From Pirellulales bacterium (GTDB lineage Bacteria; Planctomycetota; Planctomycetia; Pirellulales; JAEUIK01), in contig JAIBBY010000035.1 in the NCBI GenBank assembly GCA_019694455.1, positions 1 through 52,117 of the forward strand: DNA of 52,117 bases. The letters are read 5' to 3'. Below are positions 27,559 through 36,575 of the stretch, piece after piece. Made by a program: the position numbers and the translations under genes. The notes below the pieces were generated by a model that ran no database searches, was not told the origin of the DNA, and saw nothing but the letters and a program-made list of their open reading frames with translations. Every line of letters begins with the position of its first letter. Positions within the stretch are counted from its first letter, which is position 1.

Positions 27559-30500
27559 TCATTCCTTGGTGATCGTTTCGTCCAGGTTCAACAGCACGCG
27601 CGACACTGCCGTGTACGCCGCCAGTTGCGTCGGCGTGACCCCTGCCGGCAGGTCGGCGGGTCGGGTCTCCTGGCCGGTCGCCAACTGCCACGGGCTGACC
27701 CAGCCAGCAGCCAGTCGCTGGCTTTGTCGCGCCAGAAAATCTTTCAGTTCCGCCAGTTCTTCGGGCTCAGGGCGCCGGCTGACGCAGCGTCGAAACGCGT
27801 AGGTCAATCGCTCGTCGTCGCTCGCGCCACCCCCCACCAGCGCTTGCCGCGCCAGCGCCTGGGCGCTCTCCATGAACACCACCTCGTTCAACGAGGTCAA
27901 GGCTTGCAGCGGCGTGTTCGACCGCACGCGCCGCACGCAGGCCGAGTCGCCGTTGGGCGTGTCGAAGTTTTGCAGCATCGGGAACGGTATCGATCGCCGC
28001 CGGAAGGTGTACAAGGCGCGCCGGTAGCGGTTGGGACCCGTCTCCGCGTTCCACGTCATCGGGCCATAACTCAAAGCCAGCACGCTCTCCGGCATCGGCG
28101 GAAACACGCTCGGCCCCCCCAGTTCGCGGTTCAACAGGCCGCTCGCCGCCAGCGCCACGTCGCGGACAATCTCTCCCTCGACGCGCGCCCGCGGACCACG
28201 CGACAAGAGCCGGTTCTGCGGGTCGCGTTCGTACAGGGCCGGCGTGGCGTGCGACGACTGCCGATACGTCGCCGACTCGGTAATTAACCGGTGCAGGCGC
28301 TTCACGCTCCAGCCCTGCTCCATGAACTCCACCGCCAGCCAATCGAGCAACTCCGGATGCGATGGCGGGCTGCTCTGCACGCCAAAATCTTCCGGGGTGC
28401 TTACCAACCCCTCGCCGAAGTACGCCTGCCAAACCCGATTGACGAACACCCGCGCCGTGGTCGGGCTTTGCCGATCGACCAGCCACTTGCCGAAAGTCAG
28501 TCGCGTGGGCGGCGCGCCCTCGGCGAGCGGATGTAAAAACGCCGGCACGCCTGCCGTCACCGTCTTGCCCGGCTTGAGAAAATCGCCCCGCCCCAGCATG
28601 TGCGTTTCGCGCGGAGTGTCGCGCGCGGCCAGCCCCAGCGAGGTCGAACCGGCCGGCCACTGGCGCCATAGCGCTTCGATCTGCTCGTTCGCCGCCTGTA
28701 ACTCGGGCGACGATTTTCGCCAGTGACCAAACAGCGCCATCTGCTGCGGGGGGCTGCGCTGGTCGCGCGGCACGGCGAACAGTTCGCGCGCGTCGAGCGG
28801 CAGTGGCGGCGCCGCCGCCGGCGTCGCGCCATCGGTGACCGACAACCGAAACCGCCCCAACAGCGTGTTCTGATGATCGTCGCTATTCCATCCGCCGTGG
28901 TTCTGGACGATCGAGATGGTGAGGATCGCTTCTCCTTCCACCGACCACGGTTTCTCGAATTGAAACACCGCCGTGCGATCCTGGTTGCGCCGCCCCGATC
29001 CGGCGTCGATCCCCCAGGCCGTTTCATTCTTGCCGTCGATGGCAAAGCCAATCGGCCCCACAATCCGCTTTTTGCCGCTGCGATCGTCGAACTGGCTCTC
29101 TAGCGCTCCCTCCGGCTGCGAGTAGTCAGCCGCCGCCGCAGCCAGCTTAAGCTCGGTCTTCTTGTCGGGTTCGGCGGCGCTGGCCGCTTCGACCTTGATC
29201 TCGGTCAGGTAAAACGTCCCTTTGAACGACCGCCCCGGTCCGCGGCACGGCAAGTTGGGATCGGTCAACGCTTCCAGTCGCAGCGCGGTCAGGTTCTTGG
29301 CGCCGGTCTTGGCCACCACACGAAAGGTGCAATGTGTCGGCGCGTAGCCGCCGCAAAGCAGCGAATGGTCGTTCAATTGTTTGAGCTTGGCGCCCCCGCC
29401 CACATCGATATGCTCGGTCGGCTCGAGCAGCGTCCACGCCGGTTGCGCCGACGTCGACTGGGCCTCCCACTCCGCCAGCCGCGTCTCCCAATCGGGGTGC
29501 TCGGCCCGCGCTCGTTCTTCAATTGCCTGCATCTGCATCCGCAGATCGTTGATCTGCCGCGTCTCCTCGGGCGTATAAGCCACCATCTGCGGCTCGTGAT
29601 CGTTGTTCAGAAACGCGAACAGCCGGTAATACTCTTCCTGCGTCAGCGGATCGAACTTGTGCGTGTGGCACTGCGCGCATTGAATCGTGAGCCCCAGCAC
29701 CGACTTGCCCACGCAATCCATGCGGTCGAACATCGCCTCCATGCGAAACTGCTCGGGATCGACGCCCCCCTCCTCGTTGCACATCGAATTGCGCAAAAAG
29801 CCGGTCGCCACGCGCTGGTCTTGCGTCGCGCCGGGCAACAGATCGCCCGCGATTTGCTCGATGATGAACTGGTCGTACGGCAGGTCGCGATTGAAGGCGC
29901 CCACCACCCAGTCGCGATAGAACCACATATTGCGCGACTTGTCTTTTTCAAAGCCGTCGCTGTCAGCGTAGCGCGCCGCGTCAAGCCAATGCCGCCCCCA
30001 ACGCTCGCCATAATGGGGCGACGCCAACAGCCGTTCGACCTGCTTGGCGTACGCGTCGTCGCTGGCGTCGGCCAATAGCGCGTCGACTTCTTCAATCGAC
30101 GGCGGCAAACCGATCAGATCGAGACTTAATCGCCGCAACAGCGTCACGCGGTCGGCCTCCGGCGACGGATTCAGCCCTTCCTGTTCCAGCCGCGCCAGCA
30201 CGAAATAATCGATCGCGTTGCGGCACCACTGCGCGTTGCGCACCGTGGGTAGCTCAGGTCGCACCGGCGCCTTGAAGGCCCAATGATTGGCGCCCTTGAC
30301 GGCGGCTTCCGCCGGCGCGTCGTCCGGCCAGGTGGCGCCGGCGTCGATCCATGCCTTGAGCGTGGCGATTTGCTCCGCGCTGAGCGGATCCCCCTTGGGC
30401 GGCATGCGCTCCAGGTCGGCGTGCGTCCCCAGCACTGCCTGGAGCAACACGCTTTCGTCGCTCTTGCCCGGCACGATCGCCCGGCCGTATACCAATTCTT

Positions 30501-30726
30501 CCGTCAACAGCGCGCCGCGCCGATCGAGTCGTAGCCCCGATTCTTGCTTCTCGGCGCCGTGGCACTTGTAGCAGTGCGCGACCAAGATCGGTTGCACATC
30601 GCGGGCAAAATCAATCGCGCCGGCCGCTGTCGCCGGCGGGGATTCATCCGCGGCCAGCGCCGCGCTGCGCGCGTACGGCAAAAACAACGCAATCACGGCG
30701 ATCGATGACAGCAAACGGTTCACCAT
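27559..30726 (-). CDS. Planctomycete cytochrome-type DUF1549/DUF1553 protein
   Basis: Predicted 1055 residues from the ATG at 30726, which starts a signal peptide (about 1-28). Order of domains: a PSCyt1 domain with HCYKCHG (heme site near residue 52) and the MPPKGDPLS element; DUF1549 from about 130 to 340, including a second heme-type site [11 protein letters not shown]; a central sugar-binding-like beta region (about 430-640, with [12 protein letters not shown]); and DUF1553 from about 700 ([37 protein letters not shown]) to the C-terminus. It is extracytoplasmic. The DUF1501 gene follows with overlapping stop/start. The pair is thought to take part in sugar or sulfated-polymer use, but no reaction is established. 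Confidence 0.95.
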   Translation of the reverse strand: MVNRLLSSIAVIALFLPYARSAALAADESPPATAAGAIDFARDVQPILVAHCYKCHGAEKQESGLRLDRRGALLTEELVYGRAIVPGKSDESVLLQAVLGTHADLERMPPKGDPLSAEQIATLKAWIDAGATWPDDAPAEAAVKGANHWAFKAPVRPELPTVRNAQWCRNAIDYFVLARLEQEGLNPSPEADRVTLLRRLSLDLIGLPPSIEEVDALLADASDDAYAKQVERLLASPHYGERWGRHWLDAARYADSDGFEKDKSRNMWFYRDWVVGAFNRDLPYDQFIIEQIAGDLLPGATQDQRVATGFLRNSMCNEEGGVDPEQFRMEAMFDRMDCVGKSVLGLTIQCAQCHTHKFDPLTQEEYYRLFAFLNNDHEPQMVAYTPEETRQINDLRMQMQAIEERARAEHPDWETRLAEWEAQSTSAQPAWTLLEPTEHIDVGGGAKLKQLNDHSLLCGGYAPTHCTFRVVAKTGAKNLTALRLEALTDPNLPCRGPGRSFKGTFYLTEIKVEAASAAEPDKKTELKLAAAAADYSQPEGALESQFDDRSGKKRIVGPIGFAIDGKNETAWGIDAGSGRRNQDRTAVFQFEKPWSVEGEAILTISIVQNHGGWNSDDHQNTLLGRFRLSVTDGATPAAAPPLPLDARELFAVPRDQRSPPQQMALFGHWRKSSPELQAANEQIEALWRQWPAGSTSLGLAARDTPRETHMLGRGDFLKPGKTVTAGVPAFLHPLAEGAPPTRLTFGKWLVDRQSPTTARVFVNRVWQAYFGEGLVSTPEDFGVQSSPPSHPELLDWLAVEFMEQGWSVKRLHRLITESATYRQSSHATPALYERDPQNRLLSRGPRARVEGEIVRDVALAASGLLNRELGGPSVFPPMPESVLALSYGPMTWNAETGPNRYRRALYTFRRRSIPFPMLQNFDTPNGDSACVRRVRSNTPLQALTSLNEVVFMESAQALARQALVGGGASDDERLTYAFRRCVSRRPEPEELAELKDFLARQSQRLAAGWVSPWQLATGQETRPADLPAGVTPTQLAAYTAVSRVLLNLDETITKE

Positions 30727-30804
30727 CGCGCTGCGCGCTCCCGCACCATTCCAGCGGCCCGCGCCGCGCAGCAACACCGGCCACTGCGCGGCGATATACG
30801 AAGC

Positions 30805-30823
30805 GCCTCGCTTGTTACGAGGC
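30805..30823 (-). terminator. Weak stem-loop at the end of the glutathione peroxidase gene
   Basis: GCCTCG and CGAGGC pair around a 7-base loop that contains the TAA stop codon of the peroxidase gene. On the minus strand there is no T-run after it, so termination is doubtful. Confidence 0.25.
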
Positions 30824-31420
30824 CTTCTTTTCCAGTTCGGTCTCGATCTTCTTGATCACCTGCGGCGAGTCGGGCTTGATGGCCGACTTGTAGCGCCCCA
30901 CGATGTCGCCATCGCGCGAGATGATGAACTTCTCAAAGTTCCACGCCACCGGCCCGCCATGTTTGGGGTTGGTTTCTTCCGAGGTCAAGTATTTGTACAA
31001 CGCGCAGGTCTTGGGGCCGTTCACCACCACCTTGGCGAACATGTCGAAATCGACGCCGTAGTTTTCCTTGCAAAAGTTGGCGATCTCCACGTTCGAGCCC
31101 GGTTCCTGTCCGCCATATTCGTTAGCCGGAAAGCCGAGCACCGCCAACCCCTGATCGGCGTACTTCTCGTGCAGCTTTTGCAACGCCTCGTACTGCGGCG
31201 TATAGCCGCACTGGCTGGCCGTGTTGACGATCATCACCACCTTGCCGCGGTAATCGGCCAGGTCGACCTCTTCGCCCTTGATGTTCTTCATCTTGAATTG
31301 CAGCACTTCCGGAACCTCTCCTTTCGCGGCGGGCTTCTTGTCGGCTTCCGCCTGATTGTCATCGGCCAGGGCAGGAGCGGCGGCCAGCGCGGCGGCGCAA
31401 AGTACCAATGCGTATCGCAT
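30815..31420 (-). CDS. Exported glutathione peroxidase
   Basis: Predicted 201 residues, ATG at 31420. Residues 1-20 form a signal peptide (ALVLCAAALAAAPALADD), followed by a short Lys-rich linker. The thioredoxin-fold peroxidase has the family tetrad: Cys71 in VNTASQCGYT, Gln in NEYGGQEPG, and Trp and Asn in VAWNFEKF. Cysteine rather than selenocysteine is used. A second Cys in IANFCKENYG could be the resolving residue, in which case thioredoxin would be the likely reductant. The enzyme reduces peroxides, here outside the cytoplasm. It has a near-consensus promoter and lies upstream of the DUF1553/DUF1501 pair. Confidence 0.93.
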   Translation of the reverse strand: MRYALVLCAAALAAAPALADDNQAEADKKPAAKGEVPEVLQFKMKNIKGEEVDLADYRGKVVMIVNTASQCGYTPQYEALQKLHEKYADQGLAVLGFPANEYGGQEPGSNVEIANFCKENYGVDFDMFAKVVVNGPKTCALYKYLTSEETNPKHGGPVAWNFEKFIISRDGDIVGRYKSAIKPDSPQVIKKIETELEKKAS

Positions 31421-31566
31421 GATCGGGTGCCTCAGCGGGTTCGAGGGGACGGGGATTCGAAGCTATGCGGTGTGATTCGTGGCGGCAAGCAAAAGCGGGG
31501 CGCGGAACAGGCCACCAGATCACGCCATCAATGGCAGCGCGCCACCGGCCAGATTCCGCGCTGCTT

Positions 31567-31595
31567 ATTATCGAACCCCGCGCCGGACTTGTCAA
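31567..31595 (-). promoter_or_regulatory. Near-consensus sigma-70-type promoter for glutathione peroxidase
   Basis: On the minus strand a perfect TTGACA (31595-31590) is followed after exactly 17 bp by GATAAT (31572-31567, five of six). It overlaps the last codons of the transporter gene and predicts a leader of about 140 nt. Confidence 0.65.
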
Positions 31596-32929
31596 AAAGC
31601 CCGCGCCGCCTCGTCCTCTGGCGCCGGCTCGCCGGTGATCTCGCGCGGCGGCTCATGCCGGTTGAACGCCCGCGCCGCGAAGATGAAGGCAATCGTCACC
31701 GGAATCATCATCAGCGCCATCAGTCCGAAGTAGGCGCCGGGATCGTAGGCTTCGTAGAGCTCCACCACCTGCGCGTTGAGCATGTTGCCAATGAAAATCG
31801 GCAACAACCAGCAAGCGGAAACAAAGCTCTTCATCGACTTCGGCGCCGCGGCGAACGATAGCTCCAGTCCCACCACCGAAATGCAAATCTCCGCCACCGT
31901 GATCAGCAAATAAGCGACCACTTCCCAAAGCACCGAAACTCGCCCGTCTCCCGCCAGAAATCCGGCCGCGGACATGATCGCCATGCAAACACCGGTCAGC
32001 ACAAATCCGACCAGCATCTTGCTCGTCGGTCTCAGTGGCAGCCCTAGCATCGCCAGCACGCGCCAACCAATCGTCACCAGCGGCAACAAAGTGACAATAA
32101 ACAGCGGATTGAGCGATTGCAGTTGATCGGGCGCCAGTTGGTAGCCAAACAGATTCAAATCCAAATGCGATTTGGCGAAAAACGTCCAGGTGCTCGGCGA
32201 TTGATCGAAGATGCACCAGAAAAACGTCACCGTGGCGAAAATCGCGCCCAGCCGCATGAGCAGTTCAAATTTCGCGGCGCGCTCCTCCGGCGTGCTTGCG
32301 CGATGCACTATCTCTTCCCTCGCGTAAAACCGCTTCCCCGCCGCGAAGAAGCCAAACGCCAGCACCATTAAGCCCGCAGGAAACAAAAACGCTGTCGCAT
32401 AATCGTAGCGATTGCGGATCACCGGCATCGCCATCGACGATAGCGCTGCGCCGATGTTCACCGCTCCGTAAAACATTGCGAACGCGTCACTGCGCATTTG
32501 CTCTTGCCCCGGGCGCTCTTGATCGTACGTCATCCCCATGAGCGTCGAGATGTTCGGCTTGATCACGCCGCTCCCCATCGCCAACAGCGCCAGCGCGATA
32601 TATAGGTAAGTCGTCGTCTCCACGCCAAGGATCACATGCCCCAAGATGTACGGCGCCGAGAAACCGACAATCGTCCAATACTTGCCCAACACGTTGTCGG
32701 CCACCCAGCCGCCCACCAGCGGCAAGAAGTAGCAAGCGGCGATGAAGTACGCCATCACCCGGCTTGCCGAGGTCTCGGAGAAACCCAACTTCTCGGTCAT
32801 GTACAGCGCCAGAATCGCGCGCATGCCGTAATACGAACAGCGCTCCGCCAGTTCGCCCCAAAAGATGAACCAGAATCCAATCGGGTGGCTGCGAAAATAA
32901 CCCCCCGCGCGCGAAAGTATCGAAGCCAA
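31592..32929 (-). CDS. POT-family (MFS) proton-coupled transporter
   Basis: Predicted 445 residues. There is no ATG before the first helix; the frame opens far upstream, inside the reductase gene. The best start is a TTG at 32929 with GGAG 7 bases upstream, giving LASILSRAGGYFRSHPIGFW before helix 1. FWGELAERCSYYGMRAIL holds the ExxER motif of proton-dependent oligopeptide transporters, and GSGVIKPNISTLMGMTYD matches the second POT signature. About 12-14 hydrophobic helices follow. The family imports di- and tripeptides or other small nitrogenous solutes with protons. It lies 95 bases after the reductase gene and may share its transcript. Confidence 0.85.
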   Translation of the reverse strand: MASILSRAGGYFRSHPIGFWFIFWGELAERCSYYGMRAILALYMTEKLGFSETSASRVMAYFIAACYFLPLVGGWVADNVLGKYWTIVGFSAPYILGHVILGVETTTYLYIALALLAMGSGVIKPNISTLMGMTYDQERPGQEQMRSDAFAMFYGAVNIGAALSSMAMPVIRNRYDYATAFLFPAGLMVLAFGFFAAGKRFYAREEIVHRASTPEERAAKFELLMRLGAIFATVTFFWCIFDQSPSTWTFFAKSHLDLNLFGYQLAPDQLQSLNPLFIVTLLPLVTIGWRVLAMLGLPLRPTSKMLVGFVLTGVCMAIMSAAGFLAGDGRVSVLWEVVAYLLITVAEICISVVGLELSFAAAPKSMKSFVSACWLLPIFIGNMLNAQVVELYEAYDPGAYFGLMALMMIPVTIAFIFAARAFNRHEPPREITGEPAPEDEAARAF

Positions 32930-33024
32930 GTAGCCACTCCACAAGAAACCAAGAGGCGCGTGAATGCGTTCAGCACGCGCTAGAGTATTAAGGCCCTGCT
33001 CGCGGCGGGCAAGTTCAATCGCGC

Positions 33025-33906
33025 TCACTTCTTGGGCTTCATCGCCGCTTGCAGCAGATCCCACTCTCCTTGGCTCACCGCTTCCAGGCCGTTGAACTCG
33101 CCGGCGCCGCGCAGCCATTCTCCCCCGTCGATCGTCACCACGTCCCCCGTGATGTAGGCCGCAAAGTCCGACAACAGATAAGCCGCCAGATTGGCCAGTT
33201 CTTGATGTTCGCCATGCCGCCCCAGCGGGATCTTCACCTTGGGGTCGAACGTCTTGTCGAGCTGCGGCGGCATCAACCGCGACCACGCCCCCTCGGTCGG
33301 AAATGGTCCCGGCGCGATCGCGTTCAAGCGAATGCCGTACTTGCCCCACTCGCTGGCCAGCGAGCGCGTCATGATCAATACGCCCGCCTTGGCCACGGCG
33401 CTCGGCACCACATAGCCAGACCCGGTCCACGCGTAGGTGGTGCTGATCGATAGCATCGCCCCCGGCGTCTTGTCCGCGATCCAGCGCTTGCCAAAGGCCA
33501 GCGTGCAGTTGTAAGAACCCTTGAGCACGATGTCGACCACCGAGTTAAACGCGTTGTAGCTCAGGCGTTCGGTCGGACAAATAAAATTGCCCGCCGCGTT
33601 GTTCACCAGTCCCTGCACCGCTCCAAAGCGCTCATAGGCCGCGTCGGCCAGCGCCTCCACCTCCTCGGGCTTGCGCACGTCGCACGCGCGCCCCAGCACC
33701 TGCCCCCCCGTCTCGCCGGCCAACTCGCGCGCGGTCTCCACGATCACCGCTTCGCGCCGGCCGCAGATCACCAAATTGGCGCCCAGCTCCAGCAGGTACT
33801 TCGACATCGAGCGCCCCAGCCCCGTGCCGCCTCCGGTGATGACAATCGTGCGGTCCGCGAACGTGCCGGCGGGCAACATTCCCTGTGTGTGGCGGCTCTG
33901 CGACAT
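33025..33906 (-). CDS. 2,4-dienoyl-CoA reductase, mitochondrial DECR-type SDR
   Basis: Predicted 293 residues, ATG at 33906 with GGAG 7 bases upstream. TGGGTGLGRSM (cofactor), CGRRE (NADP-type Arg after strand 2) and NNAAGNF are seen. The active site reads STTYAWTGSGYVVPSAVAKAG, given here as residues about 157-177, the Tyr-Ser-Lys arrangement of mammalian DECR1 rather than classical YxxxK. SEWGKYGIRLNAIAPGP, TEGAWSRL, ANLAAYLLSD and GGEWLRGAGEFN also match DECR1 closely. It reduces 2,4-dienoyl-CoA with NADPH in oxidation of unsaturated fatty acids. No other beta-oxidation gene is nearby. Confidence 0.88.
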   Translation of the reverse strand: MSQSRHTQGMLPAGTFADRTIVITGGGTGLGRSMSKYLLELGANLVICGRREAVIVETARELAGETGGQVLGRACDVRKPEEVEALADAAYERFGAVQGLVNNAAGNFICPTERLSYNAFNSVVDIVLKGSYNCTLAFGKRWIADKTPGAMLSISTTYAWTGSGYVVPSAVAKAGVLIMTRSLASEWGKYGIRLNAIAPGPFPTEGAWSRLMPPQLDKTFDPKVKIPLGRHGEHQELANLAAYLLSDFAAYITGDVVTIDGGEWLRGAGEFNGLEAVSQGEWDLLQAAMKPKK

Positions 33907-33947
33907 GGCAATACTCCGGCGATGAAAAGGGGACCAGGCAGCGTGCG

Positions 33948-33975
33948 ATTATCAAGCGACGGCGGCGCGTGTCAA
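33948..33975 (-). promoter_or_regulatory. Near-consensus promoter for the dienoyl-CoA reductase gene
   Basis: On the minus strand TTGACA (33975-33970) and GATAAT (33953-33948) are 16 bp apart. The -10 box lies 42 bases before the ATG. The architecture is the same as at 31567-31595. Confidence 0.65.
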
Positions 33976-34106
33976 GAAATCCGCTCGCCGCAATAACCGA
34001 ATAACCAGCGCATCCAGAAATGCGGCCGATTTTTAGCGCCCGCCATACCTTCGCGAACTAGGGTTGAGCGAGTGAATTCTTCTTCATCTGTGCGAGGGAG
34101 CCGCGC

Positions 34107-34601
34107 ATGGCGGAGCGCAGAAATCGGCAACACGTCGATCCGTTTCAAACCAGCATCTTCATTCGCATCGTCGCTTACGCGTTCATCTACCAGCTCACAG
34201 TCTGGAATCTGATGTTCGGCTGGCGACTGTTGCAATCCGGCGAGAGCGTCACCGTAGGCTATCGCCAGTTCTTCTACGAAAACTATCCCATGCTCCTGTG
34301 CGTGCTGTTGCTCGCGCCGGCCTTTGCGTGGGACGCCGTGAAATACTGCCATCGCGTGGCGGGACCGATCTACCGGTTTCGCTCGGTGATGCGGCAGATT
34401 ACCGCCGGCGAGCCAGTGCGCCGCGTCAAGCTGCGCCAGGGCGATCAACTCCTCGGCATGCAAGACGACTTTAACGACATGCTCGACGCCGTCGCCGCGC
34501 GCGGCGGCGTGACGCTCATCGACGCCAGCGCCAAGCCCCCCGAGGCGTCGCCCAGCACGCTGCCGATGTTCGATGCGCCTCGCCAGGTCTCCGGTCAATA
34601 A
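34107..34601 (+). CDS. Membrane protein with a HAMP-like domain and no output domain
   Basis: Predicted 164 residues, ATG at 34107 with GGGAG 8 bases upstream. Two transmembrane helices (about 18-40 and 58-80) flank a short loop. After the second helix, VAGPIYRFRSVMRQITAGEP and VRRVKLRQGDQLLGMQDDFN form the P-x-x-R and DE-containing halves of a HAMP coiled-coil. HAMP domains normally relay signals to a kinase or methyl-accepting domain, but this chain ends about 40 residues later in a Pro/Ser-rich tail. It may regulate a partner directly. The Flp-pilin-like gene starts 18 bases downstream. Confidence 0.8.
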   Translation: MAERRNRQHVDPFQTSIFIRIVAYAFIYQLTVWNLMFGWRLLQSGESVTVGYRQFFYENYPMLLCVLLLAPAFAWDAVKYCHRVAGPIYRFRSVMRQITAGEPVRRVKLRQGDQLLGMQDDFNDMLDAVAARGGVTLIDASAKPPEASPSTLPMFDAPRQVSGQ

Positions 34602-34619
34602 CACCCAGCGATTGTCGCG

Positions 34620-34970
34620 ATGCTGTTCACCAACCGCCATCGAGAGCCTGCTCGTCGCCAGTCGCGCCGCAGACGCGGCGCCACGCTGGTCGAGTATTGC
34701 TTTGTGCTCTCGCTCATCTCGGTCGTCGGCATTGGCGGCGCACGCTCGCTGGGCACGATGGTCAATGGCACATTCAAGTCCCTGGGCGCGGCAGCCGGCA
34801 AACCGCCCGCCGGCGGAAATAAAGGCGGCAACAAGGGAGGGAACAAAGGCGGCAAGGGCAATCAAGGTGGCAACAAGGGGGGCAATAAAGGTGGCAGCAA
34901 GGGCGGTAAAGGCGGTGGCGCTAAAGGAGGCGGCGCCAAGGGGGGCGGCAGCAAAGGTCGCGGTCGATAA
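34620..34970 (+). CDS. Flp-pilin-like protein with Gly/Lys/Asn-rich repetitive tail
   Basis: Predicted 116 residues, ATG at 34620, no clear Shine-Dalgarno. A very basic leader (RRQSRRRRG) is followed by ATLVEYCFVLSLISVVGIGG, which has the Glu-Tyr pair and hydrophobic helix of Flp pilins (the prepilin peptidase would cut after the Gly at about residue 20), then ARSLGTMVNGTFKSLG as in the Flp C-terminus. From residue 57 the chain is a repetitive GGNKGG/GGSKGG/GGAKGG tail ending GRGR, highly basic. Codons for repeated residues differ (AAC/AAT, AAA/AAG, four Gly codons), so the repeat is kept at the protein level. No tad secretion genes are adjacent. Confidence 0.75.
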   Translation: MLFTNRHREPARRQSRRRRGATLVEYCFVLSLISVVGIGGARSLGTMVNGTFKSLGAAAGKPPAGGNKGGNKGGNKGGKGNQGGNKGGNKGGSKGGKGGGAKGGGAKGGGSKGRGR

Positions 34971-35007
34971 CCTATCGCCACGCCCCTGCATGCATCGCGA
35001 TCCCGCC

Positions 35008-35559
35008 TCAATTGAGCGACGGGTCGTCCGGCACGTGCTTGATTCCTAATAGCGACACCAGATTCGTGTCGGCCAACTCGCGGCTGATCTTTTCCCACAG
35101 ATCAACCTCTTGCCCCAGCACTTGCTCCGGCCGCGCCGGGCCCACGAGCCAGGCGCCCTGCTCCAGTTCCCCCTCCAATTGCTCCGGTCCCCAGCCCGCG
35201 TAGCCCGCAATAAATCGCGCCGGCTCGTCACCTTGAGAAACCAGCTTCTCCAGCGAATCTGGCTGCACGGTGTAGTATAGCCCCGGCAGCACCTCGATGT
35301 CGGCCTGCTCGCTGCGCGCGTGCAGCGCCACCAGCGGCCCTTCGATCGGCCCCCCCAGGTACAGCGGCGCGTCGACCGCGCAAGGGCTGTGTTTCACTTG
35401 CTCCCACACCTTGCGCACCGTGGCATCGGTCGGCCGGTTGAGCACCAGTCCCATCGCTCCCATCTCGTCGTGCTGCACGATCAAGACCACCGTGCGCAAA
35501 AAATTGGGGTCGTTCAGTTCACTCGACGCCACCAAAAAATGACCGCGTAAAGAGTTCAC
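35008..35559 (-). CDS. YqgE/AlgH family protein
   Basis: Predicted 183 residues. The start is GTG at 35559 with AGGGAAG upstream. It opens with the family signature: LRGHFLVASSELNDPNFLRT and VVLIVQHDEMGAMGLVLNRP, then YLGGPIEGP, FIAGYAGWGPEQLEGELEQG and AWLV. The YqgE (UPF0301/DUF179) fold is conserved across bacteria; AlgH influences alginate regulation in Pseudomonas, but no biochemical activity is established. It has a promoter candidate 50-80 bases upstream and is separate from the VOC gene. Confidence 0.93.
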   Translation of the reverse strand: MNSLRGHFLVASSELNDPNFLRTVVLIVQHDEMGAMGLVLNRPTDATVRKVWEQVKHSPCAVDAPLYLGGPIEGPLVALHARSEQADIEVLPGLYYTVQPDSLEKLVSQGDEPARFIAGYAGWGPEQLEGELEQGAWLVGPARPEQVLGQEVDLWEKISRELADTNLVSLLGIKHVPDDPSLN

Positions 35560-35613
35560 GACGCTTCCCTGGGTTCCTTGGCCTTGCGCGGGCTGGCTTG
35601 CCGCTTGGCGTCT

Positions 35614-35642
35614 AATATACCGCAGCCGGCAACTCCGCTGAA
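35614..35642 (-). promoter_or_regulatory. Candidate promoter for the yqgE-like gene
   Basis: On the minus strand TATATT (35619-35614, five of six) follows TTCAGC (35642-35637, three of six) by 17 bp, about 55 bases upstream of the GTG start. Confidence 0.4.
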
Positions 35643-35656
35643 CGAACCCGCGCCGC

Positions 35657-36064
35657 TCACCAACCAGACGGCAATCCCCACAAGCCGGGCGTGACCAGCT
35701 CGACAGCGTTCCCCGCCGGGTCGCGAAAATAGATCGATCGCGCGCCCGGCGGCCAGGTCACCTCCTGCTCGATTGGCACGCCCTGCTCCGCCAGCCGGCG
35801 TTTCCAATCGTCGTAGGTGTCGGCGTCGATCCCCAAGGCAAAATGCCCCGGTCCTCGTGGGCCGTGCGCGGGCAGCACATCGCCCTTCAAGGTCGCATCG
35901 GGACGAAACACCAGCAACATCCGATCGCCGGCGTAAAAGAACACATGATGCCCCGCTTCGCGATGCACCAACTCTAGCCCCAGCACGTCGCGATAAAACG
36001 CCTCGGCGGCCTCCAGGTCGTCGGCATAAACTCCCGTCTCCACGACGGTGCGAACTTTCGTCAT
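35657..36064 (-). CDS. VOC/glyoxalase-fold protein
   Basis: Predicted 135 residues, ATG at 36064 with AAGGGAA upstream. Two beta-alpha-beta-beta-beta modules are visible: [20 protein letters not shown] with [13 protein letters not shown], and [20 protein letters not shown] with [18 protein letters not shown]. His in GHFAL and Glu in AVELV fit the metal-binding positions. The family includes glyoxalase I, fosfomycin-resistance proteins and ring-cleavage dioxygenases; nothing here fixes the substrate, and glyoxalase-specific regions are not evident. Confidence 0.88.
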   Translation of the reverse strand: MTKVRTVVETGVYADDLEAAEAFYRDVLGLELVHREAGHHVFFYAGDRMLLVFRPDATLKGDVLPAHGPRGPGHFALGIDADTYDDWKRRLAEQGVPIEQEVTWPPGARSIYFRDPAGNAVELVTPGLWGLPSGW

Positions 36065-36137
36065 GTGGTTCCCTTCAATGACTGGCAGACTGCTAGACTA
36101 TCGCAGTCGGCCGTTCACGCCAAACCGGGGGGAAACC

Positions 36138-36467
36138 ATGAATCCGGCTCTCACCACCACCGCGTTCGAGTTGCCAGGCTTTCGTGTCGTGCAAAACCAC
36201 GGCGTCGTCCGCGGCATCATCGTCCGCTCGCGCTCCATTCTCGGCACGCTCGGCGGCTCGCTGCAAACGATCCTGGGCGGCAATATCAGCCTCTTCACTT
36301 CGCTCTGCGAAAAGACCCGCTCCGACGCCTTCGCCATGATGACCGAGCACGCCGAGCAACTCGGCGCCAACGCCATCATTGGCGTCCGCTACGACGCCAC
36401 CGAACTGATGCAAGGCGTTACCGAAGTACTCTGCTACGGCACCGCCGTCGTCGTTGAGCCGGAATAA
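36138..36467 (+). CDS. YbjQ/UPF0145 family protein
   Basis: Predicted 109 residues; the ATG at 36138 is preceded by GGGGGGAA. The family pattern is clear: [17 protein letters not shown], then the Gly-rich segment [40 protein letters not shown], and [16 protein letters not shown] with [10 protein letters not shown]. These proteins form pentameric beta-barrels, sometimes called heavy-metal-binding; function is unproven. It is divergent from the VOC gene (73 bases) and convergent with the channel gene. Confidence 0.93.
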   Translation: MNPALTTTAFELPGFRVVQNHGVVRGIIVRSRSILGTLGGSLQTILGGNISLFTSLCEKTRSDAFAMMTEHAEQLGANAIIGVRYDATELMQGVTEVLCYGTAVVVEPE

Positions 36468-36495
36468 GCCGAGCCAGAGCAGCAAGTCCCAACAC

Positions 36496-36531
36496 AAAAA
36501 AAAGAGGCCCGCGGATCGCTCCACGGGCCTC
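36496..36531 (-). terminator. Rho-independent terminator of the MscS-type channel gene
   Basis: GAGGCCCG (36504-36511) pairs with CGGGCCTC (36524-36531). On the minus strand the stem is followed by eight T residues (36496-36503). It lies 45 bases past the channel stop codon and 29 bases past the convergent YbjQ stop, which the hairpin may also serve. Confidence 0.9.
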
Positions 36532-36575
36532 GCAATGCTTGCGTTGTTGGTCCTGTCAGCGTCGCAGCGCGGCGG

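Noticed and set aside
32930..33430. Extension of the transporter frame upstream to an ATG at 33430
   Set aside because: The extension overlaps the reductase gene in another frame, has Arg/Gly-rich shadow composition and no ribosome site; the TTG at 32929 fits better.
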